The notes under the pieces were generated by a model. The model saw only the letters and a program-made list of their open reading frames with translations. It did no database searches and was not told the origin of the DNA. Made by a program: the position numbers and the translations under genes. A DNA stretch of 9,481 nt from an uncultured Collinsella sp. (GTDB lineage Bacteria > Actinomycetota > Coriobacteriia > Coriobacteriales > Coriobacteriaceae): assembly GCA_937934165.1 (NCBI GenBank), contig CALGZX010000120.1, forward strand, positions 1 through 9,481. The letters are read 5' to 3'. Position 1 is the first letter of the stretch; the number at the start of each line of letters is the position of its first letter. Shown piece after piece: positions 1 to 5,848 of the stretch.

Positions 1-248
1 AGTCCACCGGCACCTGCGATTTCGAGGAGCTGCGCGACCAGATCCGCGGCTTCGCGGCGGCGGGCACGACGGTGATCGTCTCGAGCCACATCCTCTCCGA
101 GGTGCAGCAGATGGCGGACACCATCGGCATCATCTGCGGAGGGCGCCTCGCCTACGAGGATGCGCTTCGGCCCGGGCAGGACCTCGAGGAACTCTTCATG
201 AGCTTCTGCCGGGAAGGGCGACGAGCACGCGGGGAGGTGGCGGCATGA
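1..248 (+). CDS. ABC transporter ATP-binding subunit, C-terminal part (lantibiotic-protection type)
   Basis: This is the last 81 residues of an ABC-transporter nucleotide-binding protein, cut by the window's left edge; the reading frame begins at base 3. The H-loop is visible as VIVSSHIL, with its histidine at residue 29 of the fragment, followed by the usual EVQQMADTIGII(C)GGRL stretch and the typical short C-terminal tail. Walker A, the signature and Walker B lie outside the window. The stop (246-248) overlaps the ATG of the next permease as ATGA, so the two are translationally coupled. By family knowledge this subunit powers the two following permeases from the cytoplasmic side. Assignment to a lantibiotic immunity or bacitracin/peptide-resistance pump comes from the two permeases, not from this fragment. 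Confidence 0.85.
   Translation, partial: STGTCDFEELRDQIRGFAAAGTTVIVSSHILSEVQQMADTIGIICGGRLAYEDALRPGQDLEELFMSFCREGRRARGEVAA
232..238 (+). promoter_or_regulatory. Ribosome binding site for first permease
   Basis: A GGGAGGT-like purine run lies about seven bases before the ATG at 245, inside the end of the upstream ATPase gene. It supports the ATG at 245 as the start and coupled translation. Confidence 0.6.
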
Positions 249-1015
249 CGAGCGAGAAAGGCGGCCTGCTCGCGGGCCTGCGCGCCGAGGCCCTGAAGTC
301 GCGCCACGCGGCACCGGTTCGCCTGGCCGTGCTCATGGCGCTGCCGATGCCGCTGCTCGGAGCGATGCCCTACCGGGGCGTGCAGATCTTCAGCGCGTGG
401 AACTACTGGTACGCGCTCTTCCTGCCCGTGGCTCTCTCGCTCGTGGTGGCGTGCGTCGCGCGGGCGGACGCGCGCACGCGGATGCGGGGGCTTCTGGGCC
501 TGGGCTTCCCGCTTAGGCGCGCCTGGTGGGCCAAGGCGCTCTGGTGCCTCGCGCTCTGCACGCTCTCGAACCTCGTGGTCTTCGGCATCTACCTCGCGGG
601 ATCGGCGTTCTCCTCGCAGGGCCTCACGGCCGCGGGCACGCTCACGATGCTCCTCTGCGCGCTCGTCAACACGGTGACCGCGGCGTGGATGATCCCCGCA
701 GGGCTCTTCCTCACGGCGCGGCTCGGCATGCTCGCGGGCATCTTCTGCCCGCTCGCCGCGCAGCTCGTGGGTGGGTTCGCCTGGTCGCTGGTGCCGCTGC
801 CGCAGCTCTTTCCGCCGTCGGCGAGCATGGTCATCCCCACGAGCTTCATCCCCGTGCTGCCGAGCGGCGAGCCACTCGCGGCGGACATGGCGCTCGGCGG
901 GGCGCTCGCGGCGGACGGCATGCTCACACTGGCGGGCCTTGCGGTCTGCGCGCTCGCGTTCGCCGCGCTCACGGCGGCGGGCGCGGCCTGGTTCGCGCGC
1001 TCCGAGGAGAGGTGA
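245..1015 (+). CDS. ABC transporter permease, EpiE/MutE-like lantibiotic-protection subunit
   Basis: A 256-residue polytopic membrane protein of normal length for LanE-type permeases (about 240-260). Hydrophobic segments lie roughly at residues 25-43, 56-73, 97-120, 131-155, 160-183 and 225-250, giving about six membrane spans. The WNYWYALFLP stretch (residues 52-61) between spans 1 and 2 resembles the conserved NYWY/NWWY region of EpiE/MutE permeases. By family knowledge it forms, with the second permease and the ATPase, a pump that expels membrane-inserted lantibiotics or related peptides. It overlaps the ATPase stop (ATGA) and its own TGA overlaps the next ATG (TGATG), so the genes form a tight operon. 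No lantibiotic precursor or modification enzyme is in the window, so a defence or resistance role is as likely as producer self-immunity. Confidence 0.85.
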   Translation: MTSEKGGLLAGLRAEALKSRHAAPVRLAVLMALPMPLLGAMPYRGVQIFSAWNYWYALFLPVALSLVVACVARADARTRMRGLLGLGFPLRRAWWAKALWCLALCTLSNLVVFGIYLAGSAFSSQGLTAAGTLTMLLCALVNTVTAAWMIPAGLFLTARLGMLAGIFCPLAAQLVGGFAWSLVPLPQLFPPSASMVIPTSFIPVLPSGEPLAADMALGGALAADGMLTLAGLAVCALAFAALTAAGAAWFARSEER

Positions 1016-1830
1016 TGGCCATGACACGACCCTCCGACGCGACGCCGCGCATGACTCTCCCGCGGGCCCTGCTCTCCGAGGCCCTGCGCCTGGCGCGCTC
1101 CCCGCTCACGGCGGTGCACCTCGTCTGCGGCCTGGCAGCCGGTCTTGCCTGCGGCGAGTACTTCTCCATAACCCGATGGGACCCGGCGCTGGGCGCGGAC
1201 GCCTATGCCCAGTTCCTCGGCGCCCTCATGCCGCTCATGTCCGCCATCGTCTGCGGGCTCGCCGTGGACGAGGAGCGCGCTGCCGGGCGCCTCGCCAACC
1301 TCACGGCGGTCCCCTCGCGCGGGCGCGCCGTCGCGGCGAAGCTGCTCGCCCTTGCGGCGCTCGGCGCGGGCGCGCTGGCCGTGGCGCTCGGCGTGTTCGG
1401 GGCCGTGCTCGCCGTCGCCGGGCGCCTGCCGCTCGGGCCCGCTCCGCTTGCGGCCGCCTGGGCGGGCATCGTGCTGGGCAGCCTGCCCCTCTACGCGCTG
1501 GAGCTCGGCGTGGCCCTGCGCCTCGGCCGCAACGCCGCCATCGGCGCCGGCGCGGCGGGGATGCTCCTCGCGTTCTTCTCAGTGGGCGGACTTGCGCACG
1601 GCCTCATGACCGGCGAGCTCACCGGTGCCCTGGCGACGCCCCTGAGCTGGGTGCCGCTCGCCTGGCCCGCGCGCCTGGGGTCGCTCGGGGTAGAGGCCTT
1701 CATCGACGCCGCACGCGCGGCGGGCCCTCTCCTCACGACTGCGCTCGCTGGCCTCGTGCTCACCCTGGCAGCCGCCGCCGTCCTTCTCGCCTGGTTCCGC
1801 CGCTTCGAGGACGGGAGGGCAGATGCGTAG
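1015..1830 (+). CDS. ABC transporter permease, MutG-like lantibiotic-protection subunit
   Basis: A 271-residue second permease of the same transporter. The start is ATG 1015, overlapping the previous stop and preceded by GAGGAGAGG at 1004-1012. ATG 1021 is a near-equal alternative, and the frame runs open well upstream, so length alone does not decide. Hydrophobic segments lie near residues 32-48, 66-84, 107-135, 144-168, 173-193 and 238-262. The cytoplasmic loop DEERAAGRLANLTAVPSRGR (residues 85-104) after the second span is the usual acidic, then Pro-Ser-Arg pattern of ABC-2 lantibiotic permeases, where the membrane part contacts the ATPase. It overlaps the next small gene by eight bases. 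The separate EpiE-like and MutG-like pair matches the two-permease LanEG design. Confidence 0.85.
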   Translation: MAMTRPSDATPRMTLPRALLSEALRLARSPLTAVHLVCGLAAGLACGEYFSITRWDPALGADAYAQFLGALMPLMSAIVCGLAVDEERAAGRLANLTAVPSRGRAVAAKLLALAALGAGALAVALGVFGAVLAVAGRLPLGPAPLAAAWAGIVLGSLPLYALELGVALRLGRNAAIGAGAAGMLLAFFSVGGLAHGLMTGELTGALATPLSWVPLAWPARLGSLGVEAFIDAARAAGPLLTTALAGLVLTLAAAAVLLAWFRRFEDGRADA

Positions 1831-2011
1831 GAAGCCGCTCGCCGCCGTGCTCGCCCTCCTCTCCGCAGCGCTCGTCCTGGGCGGGAATGCCCTGCTCGAC
1901 GCCGGCTGGGGGTCGGCGCTGCGCTCGATCGCCGACCGCGTGCTGCCCAACCCTGAGATCGCCATGTGGGCGCCCGCGCCCGCGGCTGCGCGCGGGGCTC
2001 TGGACCGCTGA
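1823..2011 (+). CDS. Small membrane-anchored or secreted protein, function unknown
   Basis: A 62-residue protein starting MRRKPLAAVLALLSAALVLG, with a basic N-terminus followed by a hydrophobic segment (residues 5-21): either a signal peptide or a single membrane anchor. There is no lipobox cysteine. The remaining 40 residues would lie outside the cytoplasm and contain Trp-29, Trp-49 and an Ala/Pro-rich end. It overlaps the end of the second permease by eight bases and has a GGGAGGG ribosome binding site at 1813-1819, so it is translated with the transporter. I do not recognise a family. Its position suggests an accessory subunit of the pump or a small exported partner, but this is inference. 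Confidence 0.6.
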   Translation: MRRKPLAAVLALLSAALVLGGNALLDAGWGSALRSIADRVLPNPEIAMWAPAPAAARGALDR

Positions 2012-2029
2012 GCGCGGCGCTAGTACAAT
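2001..2029 (+). promoter_or_regulatory. Candidate sigma-70-type promoter for the two-component genes
   Basis: A -10-like TACAAT (2024-2029, 5/6 to consensus) lies 17 bases after a -35-like TGGACC (2001-2006, 4/6). It overlaps the end of the small gene and sits 27 bases before the response regulator ATG. AT-rich hexamers are rare in this GC-rich block, which adds weight. It would allow the regulator and kinase to be transcribed apart from the transporter. Confidence 0.45.
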
Positions 2030-2044
2030 TCCGACGGGAGTTTC

Positions 2045-2050
2045 AGGAGG
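2045..2050 (+). promoter_or_regulatory. Ribosome binding site of response regulator
   Basis: A perfect AGGAGG with a six-base gap to the ATG at 2057. It fixes the regulator start. Confidence 0.75.
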
Positions 2051-2056
2051 TCGAAC

Positions 2057-2719
2057 ATGGCGAGGATACTGGCAGTGGATGATGAGCGGGCGATCCTCGA
2101 CGCGCTCGCGCGCGTCCTCGGCCGCGACGGCCATGAGGTCGTCAAGGCGGCGGACCCGACGGCGGTCCCGGGGATGGACCTCTCGCGCTTCGACCTCGTG
2201 CTCTGCGACGTCATGATGCCGGGGCTCGACGGCTTCGAGCTCGTGCGGCAGATCCGCCCGGACTTCGACGGGCCCATCATATTCCTGACCGCGCGCGTGG
2301 CCGAGGAGGACGCCGTGGCCGGCTACGGCCTGGGCGCCGACGACTACGTCCGCAAGCCCTTCGGGGCCGCGGAGCTGCGCGCCAAGGTCGCGGCCCATCT
2401 ACGCCGTGAGCGCCGGCCGCGCTCGCACGCCCTCTCCTTCGGGGAGGTGCGGATCGACCTCGGGGCGCGCGGCCTCGCCGTGGGCGGCGAGGCCGTACCG
2501 CTCACGCCCACCGAGTACGCCATCTGCGAGTACCTCGCCCGCCACCCCGGGCAGGTCATGAGCCGCGCACAGATCCGCGAGGCGGTGCTCGGCTGGGAGA
2601 GCGACGCCGACGACGCGGCCATATCCATGCAGGTCAGCCGCGCCCGGAGGAAACTCTCCGAGGCCGGCGCCGATCCGATCGCGACCGTCTGGGGGATGGG
2701 GTACAAGTGGCAGCTTTGA
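2057..2719 (+). CDS. Response regulator, OmpR/PhoB family
   Basis: A 220-residue DNA-binding response regulator of standard length. The receiver domain (about 1-115) has the acidic pair Asp9-Asp10, the phospho-acceptor Asp51 in LVLCDVMMPGLDGFE, Thr78 in FLTAR and Lys100 in RKPFG, so all switch residues are present. The winged-helix DNA-binding domain spans about 127-220, with the LTPTEYAICEYLARHPGQV stretch, the RARRKL recognition-helix region and the WGMGYKW end. The start is set by a strong ribosome binding site. It overlaps the kinase gene by 13 bases, so the kinase next door is its partner. By analogy with NisR/SpaR-type and other peptide-sensing systems, it probably controls the upstream pump genes; no operator was identified to prove this. 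Confidence 0.93.
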   Translation: MARILAVDDERAILDALARVLGRDGHEVVKAADPTAVPGMDLSRFDLVLCDVMMPGLDGFELVRQIRPDFDGPIIFLTARVAEEDAVAGYGLGADDYVRKPFGAAELRAKVAAHLRRERRPRSHALSFGEVRIDLGARGLAVGGEAVPLTPTEYAICEYLARHPGQVMSRAQIREAVLGWESDADDAAISMQVSRARRKLSEAGADPIATVWGMGYKWQL

Positions 2720-4113
2720 GGACCGGGGCGCGAGGTCGCGGGGGCATGCCGCTCTCCTTCGTCATCGCGCGCTACTTCGCCTACGCGTTCGCGGCGGTTG
2801 CCACGGCGTGGCTCGCCTCGTTCATGGCGCTCTCCGCGGCGATCAACGCGGGCTTCGTCTACGAGGCAAGCTGGGGGCCGGCCAATACGCGCGAGGTCGC
2901 GGAGGGCCTGGCACGCGACGGCGTCTGCGGGCAGCAGGACGTGCCGACGGCGTACCGCTACCTCATCCTGAATAAGGACGGATACGTGCTGATGACAGAC
3001 CTCGAGGGCACGCGGCTCGAGGACGTGACGGAAATGGCCCGTGCGGCACTCGCCGCGGATCCGGGCGCAGTGGAGATCGAGGGCGGGGGCTCGGGCCTCA
3101 CCTACGCCGCGTTCCCGCTCAAGGGCGGCGGGGCCTGTGCACTCGTCAGCGAGTACCTGCCGCAGTGGGTCTCGCGCGACCTCGCCGGCCTGCTTCCCAA
3201 CCCGCAGAACCTCATGCTCGTCGGCGCCGCTGCGGGAAGCGCGCTCGCGCTCGCGCTCGTGGCGCGCCGCGCGAGCCGCGTGATCTCGCGCAAGATGGCG
3301 CCGCTCGCGGAGGCGGCGGAGCGCGTCGGCGCTGGGGAGCTCGACTTCGCGGTCGGCAGCACCAACGTGCGCGAGGTGAACGACGTCCTCGCCGCGATGG
3401 ACGCCATGCGGGCCTCCCTCGCCGAGTCGCTCGAAGCCCGCTGGGCCGCGGAGCGGGGGCAGCGCGAGCAGGTGGCGTCGCTCGCCCACGACCTCAAGAC
3501 GCCGCTCACCGTGCTGCGCGCCAACGCCGACTTCGTGGCGGAGGAGCTGGAAGACGAGAAAGACGCCGACCTCGCGGCCGCCGCGCGCGACATAGCCGGC
3601 AGTGTCGAAAGGCTCGACGGCTACGTGCGCCTCGCGCGGGTCCGGCGGGGCGGAGAGGGCCCCCATGCGGCCGGCCGAGCTCTGCGAGCAGGTCCTCGCC
3701 GAGGCCGCCCAGATCGCCCGGGCGCGAGGCGTGACGCTCGACGCGGCCACGGGCCCTGCTGTCGCGGGCGCGCCCGAGGCCCCGCTCGACCGAACCGCCC
3801 TGGCGCGAGCCGCCGCGAACCTCGTGGCCAACGCCGCCGAGCACGCGCGCTCGCGCGTGGCGGTCTCCTGCGACGTCGAGGGCGGCCACCTCGTCATCGA
3901 CCGGGCTTCTCTCCCGCCGCCCTCGAACGCGGCTGCGAGCGCCTCTTCACAGACGACTCCTCCCGCTCCTCGCGCGACGGAGGCCGCCACTACGGGCTCG
4001 GCCTCCACGCCGCCTCCGAGGCCGCGAGCGCCCACGGGGGCTCCGTCTCGCTCGCCAACAGCCCCTCGGGCGGCGCGGTGGCCACCATCGCGGTCCCCCT
4101 GTGCGGGGCCTGA
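2707..4113 (+). CDS. Sensor histidine kinase, interrupted by two compensating frameshifts
   Basis: The open frame encodes 468 residues from GTG 2707, which overlaps the regulator; TTG 2716 and ATG 2746 are other possible starts. It has membrane spans near residues 20-48 and 168-187 enclosing an extracytoplasmic sensor of about 115 residues, a HAMP-like linker (188-245) and the phospho-acceptor His261 in SLAHDLKTPLTVL. The frame then fails. From about 3641 to about 3903 the kinase sequence continues in another frame, including the N-box NLVANAAEHA. After about 3908 it returns to the first frame with PGFSPAALERG and the G2 motif HYGLGLH. As read, the protein lacks the N-box and the DxG of the G1 box, so it could not bind ATP. 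Either the gene is inactivated or there are sequence errors; corrected, it is an ordinary orthodox kinase. Confidence 0.85.
   Translation: MAALRTGARGRGGMPLSFVIARYFAYAFAAVATAWLASFMALSAAINAGFVYEASWGPANTREVAEGLARDGVCGQQDVPTAYRYLILNKDGYVLMTDLEGTRLEDVTEMARAALAADPGAVEIEGGGSGLTYAAFPLKGGGACALVSEYLPQWVSRDLAGLLPNPQNLMLVGAAAGSALALALVARRASRVISRKMAPLAEAAERVGAGELDFAVGSTNVREVNDVLAAMDAMRASLAESLEARWAAERGQREQVASLAHDLKTPLTVLRANADFVAEELEDEKDADLAAAARDIAGSVERLDGYVRLARVRRGGEGPHAAGRALRAGPRRGRPDRPGARRDARRGHGPCCRGRARGPARPNRPGASRREPRGQRRRARALARGGLLRRRGRPPRHRPGFSPAALERGCERLFTDDSSRSSRDGGRHYGLGLHAASEAASAHGGSVSLANSPSGGAVATIAVPLCGA
3637..3644 (+). other. First frameshift site in the kinase gene
   Basis: The frame changes after the Arg codon at 3637-3639. 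Upstream protein reads LDGYVRLAR; the continuation SGGAERAPMRPAELCEQV begins at 3641 in the next frame. The net change is +1 (an extra G in the GGG run at 3638-3640) or an equivalent loss of two or five bases. Confidence 0.75.
3898..3908 (+). other. Second frameshift site in the kinase gene, at the G1 box
   Basis: The shifted frame reads GGHLVID up to 3901 and the original frame resumes with PGFSPAAL from 3902. The family consensus here is an acidic pair, Gly, x, Gly, Phe (DDGPGF); only one Asp and PGF remain. A loss of ten bases would explain both the missing DDG residues and the frame change. This is inferred from the family pattern. Confidence 0.6.
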
Positions 4114-4125
4114 CGACTCAGGCCC
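4106..4125. terminator. Hairpin between convergent genes
   Basis: Eight-base perfect stem GGGCCTGA / TCAGGCCC with a four-base loop CGAC. The left arm contains the kinase stop codon. It lies exactly between the kinase end and the convergent - strand gene end at 4126. Neither side has a T-tract, so an intrinsic terminator is plausible but weak. Confidence 0.45.
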
Positions 4126-4320
4126 TCACACTGGCATACCTCGCAACCAAACGCTTCCCGGATAATTCATGAGGCCGTACTCGTATTCGAGCCTGCCTAT
4201 CTCTGCGGCAAGCGCCTCCGTCATGTAGAAGTTTTTCGTGCGGCCCGTCGACTTCGCCAGGCGGTCGTACCTGTTCGCAAGGTCCTCGGGGATTCTCAGG
4301 GCTGCGGTGGCGGTTGCCAT
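4126..4320 (-). CDS. Short ribbon-helix-helix protein, orphan antitoxin-like
   Basis: A 64-residue protein whose first 45 residues form a ribbon-helix-helix (CopG/RelB-type) DNA-binding unit: strand TATAALRIP, helix EDLANRYDRLAKSTG, the RTKNFYMTEAL turn and helix, then AAEIGRLEYEYGL. Proteins of this kind are usually antitoxins or plasmid/phage repressors that dimerise on short palindromes. The ribosome binding site is AAGAGGTG, five bases before the ATG at 4320. RelB-like antitoxins normally carry 20-40 further residues for toxin binding; here the protein ends soon after with NYPGSVWLRGMPV, and no toxin gene adjoins it. It is either a stand-alone regulator or a truncated antitoxin. It is convergent with the kinase. 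Confidence 0.75.
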   Translation of the reverse strand: MATATAALRIPEDLANRYDRLAKSTGRTKNFYMTEALAAEIGRLEYEYGLMNYPGSVWLRGMPV

Positions 4321-4343
4321 GACGCACCTCTTGGTTAGATGTA

Positions 4344-4351
4344 ATACGTAT
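4344..4351. promoter_or_regulatory. Candidate operator or promoter region of the ribbon-helix-helix gene
   Basis: An eight-base perfect palindrome ATACGTAT lies 24 bases upstream of the - strand ATG, in an AT-rich stretch (4335-4370) that also holds TATTAC and TATACG as weak -10 candidates. Ribbon-helix-helix proteins often repress their own promoter through such short palindromes. Only position and symmetry support this. Confidence 0.3.
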
Positions 4352-4437
4352 ATTTCTTTCTATCACATCACCCGAACCCCGCACCGGCGTACGGCCGCAT
4401 CTGCTTTTTACCTTACATTGTGTCAACCGGTCCATGC

Positions 4438-4454
4438 CCGGCATATTCTGCCGG
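4438..4454. repeat. Short inverted repeat (hairpin)
   Basis: CCGGCA / TGCCGG with a five-base loop TATTC. It overlaps a second inverted repeat, GGATTGA (4453-4459) with TCAATCC (4473-4479). Neither has a T-tract. The role is unknown. Confidence 0.4.
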
Positions 4455-4651
4455 ATTGAATCAACCGTTAAATCAATCCGAGCCTTTAAGGGGCGGTTGA
4501 AATCCTTCGAGGACTGAGGGCACCGTCCCTAGGTCGGCTCCTCGATGGCCTCGGCTGAATTCCCCTGCAATCGACCGCATGGGTTCCGGCACGGGGTTCT
4601 GGCGCTGCCCGAACGGGGCGCAAGACTCGGCCGTCGGTCGTGCCGGACGGC
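4455..4651. other. Unassigned GC-rich stretch before repeat copy 1
   Basis: No convincing gene was found on either strand. The frames open here are short and have no recognisable motif. The stretch has scattered short stems, for example CCTTCGAGG and GCCGTC with GACGGC. It may be remnant DNA or part of a larger structured element that includes the repeat. Confidence 0.4.
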
Positions 4652-4828
4652 ATACGTTTTGAGACCGGCAAGCTGTTGCCGGCTCGAGGACAGCGGCCCG
4701 GTGCACCGGGCCGATCGATAGCGGTCTCAGGTTCACAGCGCAGCTTCTCAGGGCCCGCATATATAGGAAGACTTGATCGGCAATCGATTTTAATGAAGTC
4801 GGCGGCGCATGTCAGAGTTTTCAACAAA
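4652..4828 (+). repeat. 177-bp direct repeat, copy 1 (palindrome-rich)
   Basis: This is identical over 177 bases to 5549-5725 except for one base (T4676 versus A5573). The first half can fold: TGAGACCG (4660-4667) pairs with CGGTCTCA (4722-4729), enclosing a hairpin CCGGCA-loop-TGCCGG (4665-4682, partly competing with the outer stem) and a perfect 20-base palindrome (4694-4713). The only mismatch between copies falls in a hairpin loop. It lies just past the 3' end of the DUF1648 gene. I do not recognise it as a known insertion sequence, integron site or RNA family. Confidence 0.9.
4694..4713. repeat. Perfect 20-base palindrome inside repeat copy 1
   Basis: CGGCCCGGTGCACCGGGCCG reads the same on both strands. 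It occurs again at 5591-5610 in copy 2. It can extrude as a hairpin in DNA or RNA. Confidence 0.85.
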
Positions 4829-4870
4829 TTTAACATGCCACCCTTTATATCCGCACGCGCGTAATTCAAC

Positions 4871-5497
4871 TCATAAGGACCGGCTATCCCTTACCTGTGA
4901 CACAATCTCAAACGCACAGAACAGAATCATCAGTCCAATCATCGCATAAGAGGCAGCCGAACCTTCAAGCACTATTCCACAAAGAACAATCTCCGCGCCG
5001 CCAATAAGAACTGTTATCAGGCGCTCTGCCTTTTTGCTCTCGCCGCTCGCATAAAAAGGCGGCAAAGCGCACAAGATCACATATAGCCCGGGAAGGGAAT
5101 ACAGGATCGATAGTCCAAGCCCCCCATCAACCGCAGTGTTTTGCGTAAGAATCAACTGAACCCAAACGGCAATTATCACTGAGCAGGTTGTCGATAAAGG
5201 AAGACTAGAAATATAGCACGCAACAAAGTCCCGTCGCATTCGAACAGAGAAATCCGCGAACTCTCTTCGCCGCGTGGAAACAATAAGGTACACAGAAATT
5301 GCAATAGAACCAATCAGAGAAAACAGCGGAACAACCAGCAATTCAAGCTTATTACCCCATCGATCAACCACACCCCCACTCCAATGAGCGGGAATTGTAT
5401 CAGGGAGGACTGACCAAGCCGCCCATAGAATCAGAAATGGAAGAATAGAGAGGATGAAAGATGATAACACTGCAGTAATTTTTTTTGAGGCTCTCAT
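4871..5497 (-). CDS. DUF1648-domain (SdpI-like) membrane protein
   Basis: A 208-residue membrane protein with about six hydrophobic spans (near residues 10-30, 52-73, 93-117, 128-147, 160-178, 182-200). The DUF1648 motif LPDTIPAHWSGGVVDRWGNK lies at residues 31-50, directly after the first span, where this family has it. Family members include SdpI-type proteins that give immunity to or sense secreted toxins, but many are uncharacterised, and the C-terminal half does not let me claim SdpI itself. The start ATG 5497 has AAGGAG (5509-5514) eleven bases upstream; a GTG at 5524 would add nine residues without a clear ribosome site. Base composition is far more AT-rich than region 1, and 177-bp direct repeats flank the gene, both suggesting horizontal arrival. 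Confidence 0.85.
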   Translation of the reverse strand: MRASKKITAVLSSFILSILPFLILWAAWSVLPDTIPAHWSGGVVDRWGNKLELLVVPLFSLIGSIAISVYLIVSTRRREFADFSVRMRRDFVACYISSLPLSTTCSVIIAVWVQLILTQNTAVDGGLGLSILYSLPGLYVILCALPPFYASGESKKAERLITVLIGGAEIVLCGIVLEGSAASYAMIGLMILFCAFEIVSQVRDSRSL

Positions 5498-5545
5498 CGA
5501 TTCCGCATCTCCTTGCGCGCCCACATTCCACTCCGCCTTAAATCA

Positions 5546-5551
5546 AGTATA
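5546..5551 (-). promoter_or_regulatory. Candidate -10 element for the DUF1648 gene
   Basis: On the - strand TATACT (5/6 to consensus) lies about 50 bases before the ATG and straddles the inner edge of repeat copy 2, so three of its bases come from the repeat. No good -35 is seen at normal spacing. In copy 1 the neighbouring base differs and the element is lost. Confidence 0.3.
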
Positions 5552-5725
5552 CGTTTTGAGACCGGCAAGCTGATGCCGGCTCGAGGACAGCGGCCCGGTG
5601 CACCGGGCCGATCGATAGCGGTCTCAGGTTCACAGCGCAGCTTCTCAGGGCCCGCATATATAGGAAGACTTGATCGGCAATCGATTTTAATGAAGTCGGC
5701 GGCGCATGTCAGAGTTTTCAACAAA
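5549..5725 (+). repeat. 177-bp direct repeat, copy 2 (palindrome-rich)
   Basis: Second copy of the repeat at 4652-4828, exactly 897 bases further on and with one mismatch. It lies upstream of the DUF1648 gene and could include part of its promoter. Its folding elements are at 5557-5564 with 5619-5626 (outer stem) and 5591-5610 (perfect palindrome). Its outer end abuts the large hairpin at 5727. Confidence 0.9.
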
Positions 5726-5726
5726 C

Positions 5727-5773
5727 CGCAGGTAAATCCGTGTACCAAAAATTGGTACACGGATTTACCTGCG
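5727..5773. repeat. Long perfect inverted repeat, 22-bp arms
   Basis: Arms 5727-5748 and 5752-5773 are perfectly complementary with a three-base AAA loop. It starts two bases after repeat copy 2 ends and has no counterpart beside copy 1. No T-tract follows on + (GATGTTC), so it is not a classical terminator. The core GTGTACCAA / TTGGTACAC could be an operator or a transposition or replication hairpin. Confidence 0.85.
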
Positions 5774-5848
5774 ATGTTCATGCTTGGTCAAAAGCCCATC
5801 AAGCGATATATCCATTATTTTAATGCGCGCGCCTGAGCTTTTGGCTGA

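Noticed and set aside
152..1027. 291-aa open frame on the - strand
   Set aside because: Arg/Ala/Glu-rich, repeat-like shadow of the GC-rich permease gene, without domains or a ribosome site.
771..2216. 481-aa + frame rich in Arg and Ser
   Set aside because: Out-of-frame shadow across two permeases and the small gene; no hydrophobic pattern or motif.
2344..4035. 563-aa open frame on the - strand
   Set aside because: Antisense shadow of the regulator and kinase; composition is that of reversed GC-rich codons.
4640..4864. 74-aa + frame covering repeat copy 1, and the matching frame at 5513-5836
   Set aside because: They share sequence only because the DNA repeat does. Stable palindromes dominate, there is no ribosome site, and the ends diverge.
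4652..5725. Integron cassette with attC sites
   Set aside because: The repeats are 177 bases, nearly identical, and lack the paired core sites of attC; no integron integrase is seen.
4652..5725. Insertion sequence ends
   Set aside because: The copies are direct rather than inverted, and no transposase lies between them.
4652..5725. CRISPR array
   Set aside because: Only two long copies separated by 720 bases containing a gene; no short regular spacers.
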